From the NCBI GenBank assembly GCA_943330835.2, contig CALQJH020000077.1:1-8455 (forward strand): a DNA stretch of 8,455 nucleotides, in the 5' to 3' direction. Source of the DNA: Candidatus Kuenenia stuttgartensis. Its GTDB lineage: Bacteria > Bacteroidota > Bacteroidia > Chitinophagales > Chitinophagaceae. A program made the position numbers and the translations under genes. Below the pieces are notes generated by a model that searched no databases, had not been told where the DNA came from, and saw only the letters and a program-made list of their open reading frames with translations. Below are positions 1-5,351 of this stretch, one piece after another (position 1 is the stretch's first letter; every line of letters starts with the position of its first letter).

Positions 1-486
1 ATTCATGATGCCATTCAGAATATATCCGAATCAATAAGCGACCTCAGAGATTTGAGCAGAAGTATGAGCGCTGATTTTATTGCTAATATGGGGCTTATTA
101 AGGCCTTGGAAAATGAAATTATACAAATCGGGAATACTGGAGAATACAAATTCAAACTTACCGTAACCGGCGACCCTATTTATATGGATGCTGAAAAAGA
201 GGTAATGCTTTTTCGTATGGTTCAGGAGTCACTTAATAACACGTTTAAGCATGCCCATTCAACTGAAATCCACATCCTGCTTCATTTTACTATTGTGCTG
301 CTTCAGATTGATATTATTGACAACGGCAGCGGTTTTGATGTCTCCATTTCAAAAGAAGGCCAGGGCTTAAGTAATATAAAAAACAGAGCAATTTTATTAA
401 ATGGAGAAGCCACAATTACTTCTGCCATAGGAAAAGGCACACAAATCACAATTAAAATCCCACTAAATGAATCAGAAAAAATTTAA
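1..486 (+). CDS. Sensor histidine kinase, C-terminal part (5' end outside window)
   Basis: The frame is open from the first base, so the gene begins upstream and only 161 C-terminal residues are visible. They cover the second dimerisation helix of a HisKA_3-type domain (SDLRDLSRSMS, then the NMGL turn, residues 14-32) and a GHKL ATPase domain. The ATPase shows an N box (VQESLNNTFKHAH, 74-86), a G1 box with the canonical Asp (DNGSG, 107-111) and a G2 region (GQGLSNIKNR, 120-129). The phosphoacceptor His and any sensor domain lie outside the window. This family autophosphorylates on His and passes the phosphate to NarL-type regulators. The 3' end overlaps the next gene by 20 bp, so that regulator is very probably its partner and the two are translationally coupled. 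The signal sensed cannot be told. Confidence 0.9.
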   Translation: MHDAIQNISESISDLRDLSRSMSADFIANMGLIKALENEIIQIGNTGEYKFKLTVTGDPIYMDAEKEVMLFRMVQESLNNTFKHAHSTEIHILLHFTIVLLQIDIIDNGSGFDVSISKEGQGLSNIKNRAILLNGEATITSAIGKGTQITIKIPLNESEKI

Positions 487-1126
487 AGTAGCATTGGTTG
501 ACGATCATGGTCTTTTGAGAGATGCATTGGCCACATTAATCAATACATTTGAGGAGTTCAGTGTAATTGCCTCTTTACCTAATGGTCATGAGCTTATAAA
601 AATGCTCACCGATGGGATGAAGCCAGACTTGATACTGCTCGATTTAAATATGCCTGTTCTTGATGGGTTTGAAACGGCCAGATTTTTGTTTAACAGTTAT
701 CCGGAAATCAATATTTTAATTTTGACTATGTACGACTCAGAAATTGCATTGATCAGACTATTGCAAGTTGGGGTAAAAGGGTTTCTGAAAAAGGACACCC
801 ACCCAATAGAATTAAGGGCTGCATTAAATGCTGTTGCTGAAAAGGGTTTCTATTACTCCCATGACACCACAGGTAAATTGGCTAATCTCTTTCAAAAAGA
901 TCCTAATGATAATAGTCTCATACAAAGATCCATGCTTAGTGAAAAAGAGTTGGAGTTTTTAAGGTTGGCAAGTACAGATTTAACCTATAAAGAAATCGCC
1001 GCGGCACTTAAAATTACACCAAGGACAATTGATGGTTACCGGGATGCCTTATTTGACAAGCTGGATGTAAAAAGCAGGGTGGGCTTGGCTATTTATGCAG
1101 TAAAAAACGGGATTGTAACATTTTGA
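467..1126 (+). CDS. NarL/LuxR-family response regulator (RR1)
   Basis: A 219-residue two-domain regulator of normal length for the family. The N-terminal receiver domain (about 6-122) has the acidic pair D12-D13, phosphoacceptor D59 (LLDLNMP), T87 and K109. The C-terminal LuxR-type helix-turn-helix (about 153-216) has the LSEKELEFL start and a recognition helix beginning ITPRTIDGYR. It is expected to bind DNA as a dimer once phosphorylated by the histidine kinase whose 3' end it overlaps by 20 bp. The ATG at 467 gives the full receiver beta-1 strand, so this start is secure. It is more divergent from the two other regulators in this window than they are from each other. Its stop lies 13 bp from the stop of the convergent regulator. 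Target genes are unknown. Confidence 0.95.
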   Translation: MNQKKFKVALVDDHGLLRDALATLINTFEEFSVIASLPNGHELIKMLTDGMKPDLILLDLNMPVLDGFETARFLFNSYPEINILILTMYDSEIALIRLLQVGVKGFLKKDTHPIELRAALNAVAEKGFYYSHDTTGKLANLFQKDPNDNSLIQRSMLSEKELEFLRLASTDLTYKEIAAALKITPRTIDGYRDALFDKLDVKSRVGLAIYAVKNGIVTF

Positions 1127-1139
1127 TGGATTATTCTGG

Positions 1140-1805
1140 TTATTCAATCAATTTATTACGCATGCCATACATAATCAATCCTCCAATAGTTTTCGCGTTT
1201 ACTTTTGATTTCATATTCTGCCGGATTGTTTCTATCGTACGGGGACTTAAAAAAATGATTTTAGAAATCTCTTCAGTCGTTTTGTCTTCAGCCAGTAATT
1301 GCAATATTTTTAATTCTTTTTCATTAAAACTAACCGGAGTATTGGTGCCATAGTGTTGTCTCACATTTTTTTTCTGCATGAGTCGGCCCATTACCGCGTT
1401 GTTCACTAATTCATTAAAGTAAAAATCGTCGTTCATGCAGGTAAGTATGGCTTCGTAGATTTCTTCAGGGTCAGTTGTTTTGGTGAGATAAGCATTGGCG
1501 CCCATTTCCATCATCTTGCTGATCATTTGTTGGTCATCATACATGGTAAGCACAATGATTTTGATGTCCTCATATTCTTTTCGAATAATTTGAATCGCAT
1601 TGATGCCATCAATTTCAGGCATTCTGATATCCATGAGCAGGACTTCAGGTTTTTTTATGGAAATCTTGTGCATCATATCCTTTCCATCCTCCGCTTCCCA
1701 AAGCATTTTCAGATTGGTCTTACTGGATAAAGCCATTTTGATGCCATCTCTAAAGATTTTGTGATCATCTGCAATAGCAATTTTAATCTGGTTTTCTGTT
1801 GACAT
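1140..1805 (-). CDS. NarL/LuxR-family response regulator (RR2), divergent from the membrane protein/kinase genes
   Basis: A 221-residue receiver plus LuxR-HTH protein. The receiver domain shows D13-D14, phosphoacceptor D59 (LLMDIRMP), T87 (VLTMYDD) and K109. The HTH (about 156-219) has a recognition helix starting LSPRTIETIR. The N-terminal halves of RR2 and RR3 are strikingly alike (NQIKIAIADDHKIFRDG against NQIKVAIADDHKIFRKG; TKTTDPEEI against LKSTDPTEI), so they are paralogues. RR2 has no adjacent kinase on its own strand. It probably takes its signal from the divergent kinase at 2988-3809, though the truncated kinase at the left edge cannot be excluded. Its upstream region holds the TCGTA-N4-TACGA sites, so autoregulation or regulation by RR3 is plausible. 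The ATG at 1803-1805 is placed exactly where family members begin. Confidence 0.95.
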   Translation of the reverse strand: MSTENQIKIAIADDHKIFRDGIKMALSSKTNLKMLWEAEDGKDMMHKISIKKPEVLLMDIRMPEIDGINAIQIIRKEYEDIKIIVLTMYDDQQMISKMMEMGANAYLTKTTDPEEIYEAILTCMNDDFYFNELVNNAVMGRLMQKKNVRQHYGTNTPVSFNEKELKILQLLAEDKTTEEISKIIFLSPRTIETIRQNMKSKVNAKTIGGLIMYGMRNKLIE

Positions 1806-1889
1806 CTTTTCTTAGGTTGTGATTGTTATGCAAAATTCTATCTTTTGAACCGAGATTTTGTTGAATAAGCCTATTATATACAAGCCAAG

Positions 1890-1910
1890 TTCCCCACATA
1901 ATTATCCACA
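1890..1910 (+). promoter_or_regulatory. DnaA-box-like pair
   Basis: An exact TTATCCACA 9-mer (1902-1910) lies 12 bp after a degenerate relative, TTCCCCACA (1890-1898). The first matches the classical DnaA box. A single exact 9-mer can arise by chance in a window of this size, and no cluster typical of an origin is seen. It could be a DnaA regulatory site upstream of RR2, or nothing. Confidence 0.25.
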
Positions 1911-1922
1911 TTCGCTCAGGTA

Positions 1923-1936
1923 TCGTAAAAATACGA
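1923..1936. promoter_or_regulatory. Putative operator 1 (TCGTA-N4-TACGA)
   Basis: Perfect inverted repeat TCGTA-AAAA-TACGA, 5-bp arms with a 4-bp centre, 118 bp upstream of the RR2 start. The same arms and spacing recur at 2061-2074. Dyads of about this size are what dimers of LuxR-type HTH proteins bind, so RR2 or RR3 are the natural candidates. The binding protein is inferred, not shown. Confidence 0.55.
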
Positions 1937-1954
1937 AGTAAAGATACAGGATTT

Positions 1955-1974
1955 AAATAGTAAAATTACTATTT
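1955..1974. repeat. 20-bp inverted repeat AAATAGTAA-AA-TTACTATTT
   Basis: Two 9-bp arms match perfectly around a 2-bp centre. There is no T-run after it and no gene ending nearby, so a terminator role is unlikely. Its position between operators 1 and 2 favours a protein-binding site, or a cruciform-prone AT-rich element, in the control region of the divergent genes. Confidence 0.5.
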
Positions 1975-1979
1975 TCATT

Positions 1980-1993
1980 TCGTACATTTACCC
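1980..1993. promoter_or_regulatory. Putative operator 2 (degenerate TCGTA-N4-TACcc)
   Basis: TCGTA-CATT-TACCC matches the perfect sites at 8 of 10 arm positions. The wider 15-mer ATTTCGTACATTTAC (1977-1991) is identical at 14 of 15 positions to the one at 2058-2072, so this looks like a copy of operator 3 with a weakened right arm. Confidence 0.4.
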
Positions 1994-1998
1994 TAAAT

Positions 1999-2013
1999 AT
2001 TTTTCCGAAAAAT
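1999..2013. repeat. 15-bp inverted repeat ATTTTTC-C-GAAAAAT
   Basis: Two 7-bp arms around a single C, just after operator 2. It may be a second type of regulator site. The arms are A/T runs, so chance is a more serious alternative here than for the TCGTA sites. Confidence 0.3.
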
Positions 2014-2060
2014 GCGCCAAAAATCAATAGAAGTCAATGCAGTAAAGGTTTTTTATGATT

Positions 2061-2074
2061 TCGTACAATTACGA
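2061..2074. promoter_or_regulatory. Putative operator 3 (TCGTA-N4-TACGA)
   Basis: Perfect TCGTA-CAAT-TACGA, arms and spacing identical to operator 1, starting 138 bp from it and 143 bp before the -33 element of the membrane-protein promoter. It shares a nearly identical 15-bp context with operator 2. Confidence 0.55.
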
Positions 2075-2216
2075 TGCAGACCTAACCTATTGTTTCCAGA
2101 TGGAGAAAATTTGAAGTTTATGATGCAATTAATCTTAAACCACAAAAAAAATTCCTAGTATGCATGGATTTATTCTTCATTTAATCAGGTTGATGTTTTT
2201 GTAATAATAACTAAAT

Positions 2217-2247
2217 TTTGATTTTGAGTTAGAGATAAGTAATTTTG
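2217..2247 (+). promoter_or_regulatory. Bacteroidota-type promoter for the membrane protein/kinase genes
   Basis: TTTG (2217-2220), 19 bp, then TAATTTTG (2240-2247), a full match to the -33 TTTG / -7 TAnnTTTG pattern of the Bacteroidota primary sigma factor. The expected transcription start, about 4 bp after the -7 element, falls at roughly 2251. That is at the very beginning of the open frame of the membrane protein (2253), so the message would be leaderless or nearly so. Confidence 0.55.
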
Positions 2248-2309
2248 AATAAATTACTATCAATCTGAAAAATCTATTAAATATTACGTTAATATCTGAG
2301 ATTCTACCT

Positions 2310-2984
2310 TTGATATTTTGTATTTATTTTAGAAATAAAATAAATACAAAATCATTAAAGGTTTTTTTTGTGTATACTATTTTTCAAATGGTTTTCTCTT
2401 TGTTATGTTATTTTTTCATCTATGTGAATACTTCTTATTTTAATTACATACTCACCTTAAGAATACATTTAGTTATTGAGTACTTCATTGTTTCAATTTT
2501 CTTTCTTAGATTATTTGAGTCAAAATCAACTAAGTTAATTTTGATATTGCTATTGCCAATTTTTTTGAGTTATAATATTTATGATTATTTGAGTTATAGC
2601 AATTTGATTTTTAGTAATAATCCTACCTTATTAGAGTTTTTGATTTTTATTATTTTTATTATTTTATTTCTTTTCGAAAAAATGCAAATTAATCAGGAGA
2701 ATCCTATTTATTCTTCAATAAGCTTTTGGGTTTGCGTTGGTCTTTTTGTATATTTCACCGGGAACTTCTTTTACATTTTATTAGTCCAAAATTCTGCAAA
2801 TGCGGATATTAGTATTAAAAATCAACTAAAATTAATTTATTGTGTAATTACTATTTCTAAAAATTTAATATTGTCTTTTGCATTAATGAAAAATGAGATA
2901 GAGCACTCGATAAATAAATATACCTTCCAAATTCCCAAAGATTTAAACTTTGATAGTTTATCACCAAACAATAATATCAATTAA
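2310..2984 (+). CDS. Multi-pass membrane protein paired with a histidine kinase (start uncertain)
   Basis: From the TTG at 2310 the product has 224 residues and about six hydrophobic helices: roughly 18-39, 46-68, 75-94, 107-123, 137-159 and 171-193. A polar tail follows (about 194-224). I do not recognise a named family with certainty. The pattern, including NPIYSSISFW before a helix with FTGNFFYIL, resembles Bacteroidota 7-TM proteins of unknown function found beside kinases. The frame is open upstream to 2253, and that stretch would encode a further hydrophobic segment (LLNITLISEILPLIFCIYF), giving seven helices, but it has no ATG, GTG or TTG. The true start may therefore be a rare codon (ATT at 2253, CTG at 2265), or the start is mutated. 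The stop is 3 bp from the kinase ATG, implying translational coupling. The likely role is the sensory or membrane partner of that kinase, which has little sensor region of its own. Confidence 0.75.
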   Translation: MIFCIYFRNKINTKSLKVFFVYTIFQMVFSLLCYFFIYVNTSYFNYILTLRIHLVIEYFIVSIFFLRLFESKSTKLILILLLPIFLSYNIYDYLSYSNLIFSNNPTLLEFLIFIIFIILFLFEKMQINQENPIYSSISFWVCVGLFVYFTGNFFYILLVQNSANADISIKNQLKLIYCVITISKNLILSFALMKNEIEHSINKYTFQIPKDLNFDSLSPNNNIN

Positions 2985-2987
2985 GCT

Positions 2988-3809
2988 ATGTACTTACTAC
3001 AGGCAGATTCTTCAGGTATTTCTAGGCTGATGTTCATTGGAACATTAGGGATGCTTACGTTGGCGATTGGAATTATTGCCTTTGTAATCTTTCATCAAAG
3101 AAAGGTAATACGTTACCAGATGCAGATGAAAAGGCTGGAATCTGAGAAGCAGCAAACGCTGCTGAATGCATCTATTCGTTTTCAGGAAGAGGAGCGCCAG
3201 CGCATTGCAGCTGATTTGCATGATGATGCAGGTCCGTTGTTAGCAACAGCACGTTTGTATTTGAATGATAATTTGGTCAATTTAGAAAAGGCGCAACAAT
3301 TACAAAGTATAAGCAGTGCTAAACATATTATTGATGATGCTATTTTACTGATTCGAAATATCAGTCATAGTTTGATGCCACCTACGTTGAAAAATTTCGG
3401 CCTGGAAAGTGCCACAACCGATTTGTTTCAGAAAATAAGTGGAAGTGGCGTAATTAATGCGAGCGCAAGATTTCATGATTATAGAGAAAGATTAAAAGTG
3501 GAACAAGAGTTGCTTGTTTTTAGAATCATTCAGGAATTGGTCAATAATGTGCTCAAACACAGTAGCGCTGGTTTTATTCATCTCACTCAAAACAGCAGCG
3601 GCAATAATTTGTATTTGAGAATTCATCATGATGGCAAAGGGATTACCCAAACGGAATTTGATAAATTAAACGAAAGTGCACAAGGATTAGGCTTGAAAAA
3701 TATTGCGAGCAGAATTAATGTGCTTAATGGTAAAATATTTTTTGAGATTGACCCAAGTCAAACCTACTATAAAATCACACTAGAGGTTCCAAGAGGGAAT
3801 AAATATTAG
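2988..3809 (+). CDS. Sensor histidine kinase, HisKA_3 type, one TM helix
   Basis: 273 residues. A short N-terminal tail is followed by one membrane helix (about 14-35), a basic coiled-coil linker (36-66), the HisKA_3 H box with phosphoacceptor H78 (RIAADLHDDAGPLL), the second helix ending in SHSLMPPTLKNFGL (126-139), and the GHKL ATPase. The N box is FRIIQELVNNVLKH (178-191, N187) and the G2 region is GLGLKNIASR. The G1 box reads HHDGKG, so His214 sits where the adenine-contacting Asp is normally found. The protein has no PAS, 7TMR or other sensor domain, so the membrane protein encoded 3 bp upstream probably supplies signal input. Its partner is very likely RR3, 73 bp downstream, and possibly also RR2. 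It should autophosphorylate at the cytoplasmic face. Confidence 0.93.
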   Translation: MYLLQADSSGISRLMFIGTLGMLTLAIGIIAFVIFHQRKVIRYQMQMKRLESEKQQTLLNASIRFQEEERQRIAADLHDDAGPLLATARLYLNDNLVNLEKAQQLQSISSAKHIIDDAILLIRNISHSLMPPTLKNFGLESATTDLFQKISGSGVINASARFHDYRERLKVEQELLVFRIIQELVNNVLKHSSAGFIHLTQNSSGNNLYLRIHHDGKGITQTEFDKLNESAQGLGLKNIASRINVLNGKIFFEIDPSQTYYKITLEVPRGNKY

Positions 3810-3831
3810 TTACAAGCTTCAATTTTCATTT

Positions 3832-3844
3832 CACTTTAAAAGTG
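3832..3844. promoter_or_regulatory. 13-bp inverted repeat before RR3
   Basis: CACTTT-A-AAAGTG, 6-bp arms around one A, in the 73-bp gap between the kinase and RR3. There is no T-run directly after it. It may be an operator or a weak RNA hairpin that makes RR3 expression partly independent of the kinase. It is unlike the TCGTA sites. Confidence 0.3.
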
Positions 3845-3864
3845 GTGCTTTCTAAAGATGTTGT

Positions 3865-3872
3865 TATTTTTA
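3865..3872 (+). promoter_or_regulatory. Possible -7 element for RR3
   Basis: TATTTTTA, one base short of TAnnTTTG, 10 bp before the RR3 ATG. An almost identical element (TATTTTTACA) precedes gatC. No good -33 box was found, so this is tentative; it would give a message with a leader of only a few bases. Confidence 0.3.
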
Positions 3873-3882
3873 CAGCAATTGT

Positions 3883-4542
3883 ATGAGCGAAACCAATCAA
3901 ATAAAAGTTGCTATTGCCGATGATCACAAGATCTTTAGAAAAGGAGTGATTCTTTCTATGCGTCAATACACCAATATCAAGTTTGTGATGGAAGCTGATA
4001 ATGGCGAAGAGCTACTTGCTAAAATACCGGAATTCACACCTGATGTAGTATTGTGTGATTTAAAAATGCCGGTTAAGGATGGTATTGATACGACTAAATT
4101 GATCACAAAAAACTTTCCTGGTATTAGAGTGATTATTCTTACGATGTATGAAGATGAAAGATTTGTAGGGCATTTGATGGATTGCGGAGCTGCGGGTTAT
4201 CTTTTAAAAAGTACAGATCCCACTGAAATTAAAAAAGCCATTACAGATGTTGTTCGTACTGGGTTTTACCTTAATCCGTTTGTAAATAAAGTGCTGATCA
4301 AGAAAAATTATGCCAAGCAAAAGTTCAATCCGAATTTAACTTCAGAAGTGGTGTTAAGCGACAGAGAGAAAGAGGTGTTGACCTTGGTTTGTATGGAATT
4401 TACGGCTGCAGAGATTTCAGGGAAAATGGATATTAGTCCAAGAACTGTAGAAGCTATAAAAGACAGGCTCATGGAGCGTTTTGGTGTGAAGAATTCAGTA
4501 GGGTTGGTATTTTACGCTATGAAAAACCAGCTGATTGATTAG
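3883..4542 (+). CDS. NarL/LuxR-family response regulator (RR3)
   Basis: 219 residues, receiver plus LuxR-type HTH. Receiver residues D13-D14, D59 (LCDLKMP), T87 (ILTMYED) and K109 (GYLLK) are all present. The HTH (about 155-216) runs from LSDREKEVL through ISPRTVEAIK to the end. It lies 73 bp downstream of the histidine kinase on the same strand and is its most likely partner. It is the paralogue of RR2 on the other side of the sensor pair, with the same N-terminal signature and the same spacing of active-site residues. Two regulators flanking one kinase could share or compete for its phosphate. The TCGTA dyads in the divergent promoter region are candidate targets for either. The ATG at 3883 gives the standard family N-terminus. 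Confidence 0.95.
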   Translation: MSETNQIKVAIADDHKIFRKGVILSMRQYTNIKFVMEADNGEELLAKIPEFTPDVVLCDLKMPVKDGIDTTKLITKNFPGIRVIILTMYEDERFVGHLMDCGAAGYLLKSTDPTEIKKAITDVVRTGFYLNPFVNKVLIKKNYAKQKFNPNLTSEVVLSDREKEVLTLVCMEFTAAEISGKMDISPRTVEAIKDRLMERFGVKNSVGLVFYAMKNQLID

Positions 4543-4548
4543 GGGGTT

Positions 4549-4596
4549 GGTTGTTTGGTTGAATGGTTGAAAGGTTGAAAGGTTGAAAGGTTGATT
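4549..4596 (+). repeat. 8-bp tandem repeat (GGTTGAAA)n
   Basis: Six head-to-tail octamers: GGTTGTTT, GGTTGAAT, three exact GGTTGAAA units and GGTTGATT. The array starts 7 bp after the RR3 stop, in the gap between convergent genes. Such simple arrays change length by slippage; no coding role is seen. Confidence 0.85.
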
Positions 4597-4638
4597 TGGA
4601 AGTGTTTTGAAATCTACGAAACCTGGAACCATTTCAAC
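4558..4638. terminator. Possible bidirectional terminator between RR3 and the kinase gene
   Basis: The start of the octamer array (GTTGAATGGTT, 4558-4568) can pair with AACCATTTCAAC (4627-4638), leaving a one-base bulge and a loop of about 58 bp. The long loop makes this a weak candidate, but the position between convergent genes fits. Confidence 0.3.
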
Positions 4639-4641
4639 ATT

Positions 4642-5277
4642 TTAAAAAAGTCCAAATAAAGTAGAGTCTACTTTTCTGATAATTTCTCCGAGATCTTCTT
4701 CGTTTTCTGCAAATTTATTAACATCGGCATCTATAACTAATAAGGCACCTTCTTTGTAAGTATCAATCCAATTATTATAAAGGTCATTGAGTTTTTTCAA
4801 ATAATCCAGTCTGATATTTTCTTCATATTCTCTGCCACGTTTTTGAATTTGCCCAACGAGTGTAGGTACGGAAGCTTTTAGGTAAATCAATAAATCTGGA
4901 GGTTGCACCATTGATTTTAACGTCTCGAAAAATTTGTAGTAGTTTTCAAAATCACGTTTACCCATAAGCCCCATGTCATGAAGGTTGGGAGCGAAGATAT
5001 TGGCATCTTCGAATATGGTTCTGTCTTGTATAACGGTTTCGGTACCACGCTGTATTTCTAAGAGTTGGTTTAATCTGCTGTTTAAAAAGAAAATCTGCAA
5101 GTTGAAACTCCAACGCGGCATGTCTTCATAAAAATCATTCAGGTAAGGGTTATGGTCTACATCTTCAAATTGAGGGATCCATTTGTAATGCTTACTTAAT
5201 AATTCAGTAAGGGTGGTTTTTCCTGCACCGATGTTGCCTGCAATTGCGATGTGTTTTGGTTTTTTTATTTTGGCCAT
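4642..5277 (-). CDS. Deoxynucleoside kinase (dAdo/dGuo/dCyd kinase family)
   Basis: A 211-residue cytosolic salvage enzyme that phosphorylates deoxynucleosides with a nucleoside triphosphate. The P-loop GNIGAGKTT is at 14-22, the catalytic Glu region at E38 (PQFEDVDHNPYL), the substrate-binding and catalytic DRT motif at 85-87 followed by IFEDANIF, the YLKAS strand at 132-136 and the arginine-rich LID KRGRE at 146-150. Length and motif order fit the bacterial dAK/dGK family; which base it prefers cannot be read from the sequence. It lies downstream of trpS on the same strand with a 74-bp gap, so it may be read from the trpS promoter. Its stop faces that of RR3. The ATG at 5275-5277 is placed normally relative to the P-loop. 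Confidence 0.93.
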   Translation of the reverse strand: MAKIKKPKHIAIAGNIGAGKTTLTELLSKHYKWIPQFEDVDHNPYLNDFYEDMPRWSFNLQIFFLNSRLNQLLEIQRGTETVIQDRTIFEDANIFAPNLHDMGLMGKRDFENYYKFFETLKSMVQPPDLLIYLKASVPTLVGQIQKRGREYEENIRLDYLKKLNDLYNNWIDTYKEGALLVIDADVNKFAENEEDLGEIIRKVDSTLFGLF

Positions 5278-5351
5278 AGCTCTTTTCGAAGTTTAACTTG
5301 AGCACGAAAGTATTGAATAAATAAACAGTTCAAAATGTTTTTTTGATATTC

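Larger units (their letters stand above)
1806..2252. other. Divergent intergenic regulatory region
   Basis: About 450 bp between the start of RR2 (minus) and the open frame of the membrane protein (plus). No convincing gene lies here; a 48-codon ORF at 2012-2158 is doubtful. The stretch carries a DnaA-box match with a degenerate neighbour (1890-1910), three TCGTA-type dyads (1923, 1980, 2061), a 20-bp inverted repeat (1955-1974), a 15-bp inverted repeat (1999-2013) and a plus-strand promoter (2217-2247). No convincing minus-strand promoter for RR2 was found: the best -7 candidate is GAATTTTG on the minus strand (1831-1838), one base off the consensus and without a good -33 element. Confidence 0.6.

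Noticed and set aside
1235..1239. Additional TCGTA half-sites (also within 1450-1460, 4250-4260 and 5570-5580)
   Set aside because: Single half-sites inside coding regions without the inverted partner at the right spacing; expected by chance.
1527..1730. Plus-strand ORF inside RR2 (also one at 1123-1353)
   Set aside because: Both are antisense shadows of a well-supported regulator and have no recognisable features.
1873..1878. Minus-strand TATAAT as an RR2 promoter
   Set aside because: No -35 partner at the right distance, and this phylum uses TAnnTTTG-type -7 elements.
2305..2312. TACCTTTG as the promoter of the membrane protein gene
   Set aside because: It matches TAnnTTTG but has no TTTG about 19 bp upstream, and it lies inside the probable first TM helix; the pair at 2217-2247 is better.
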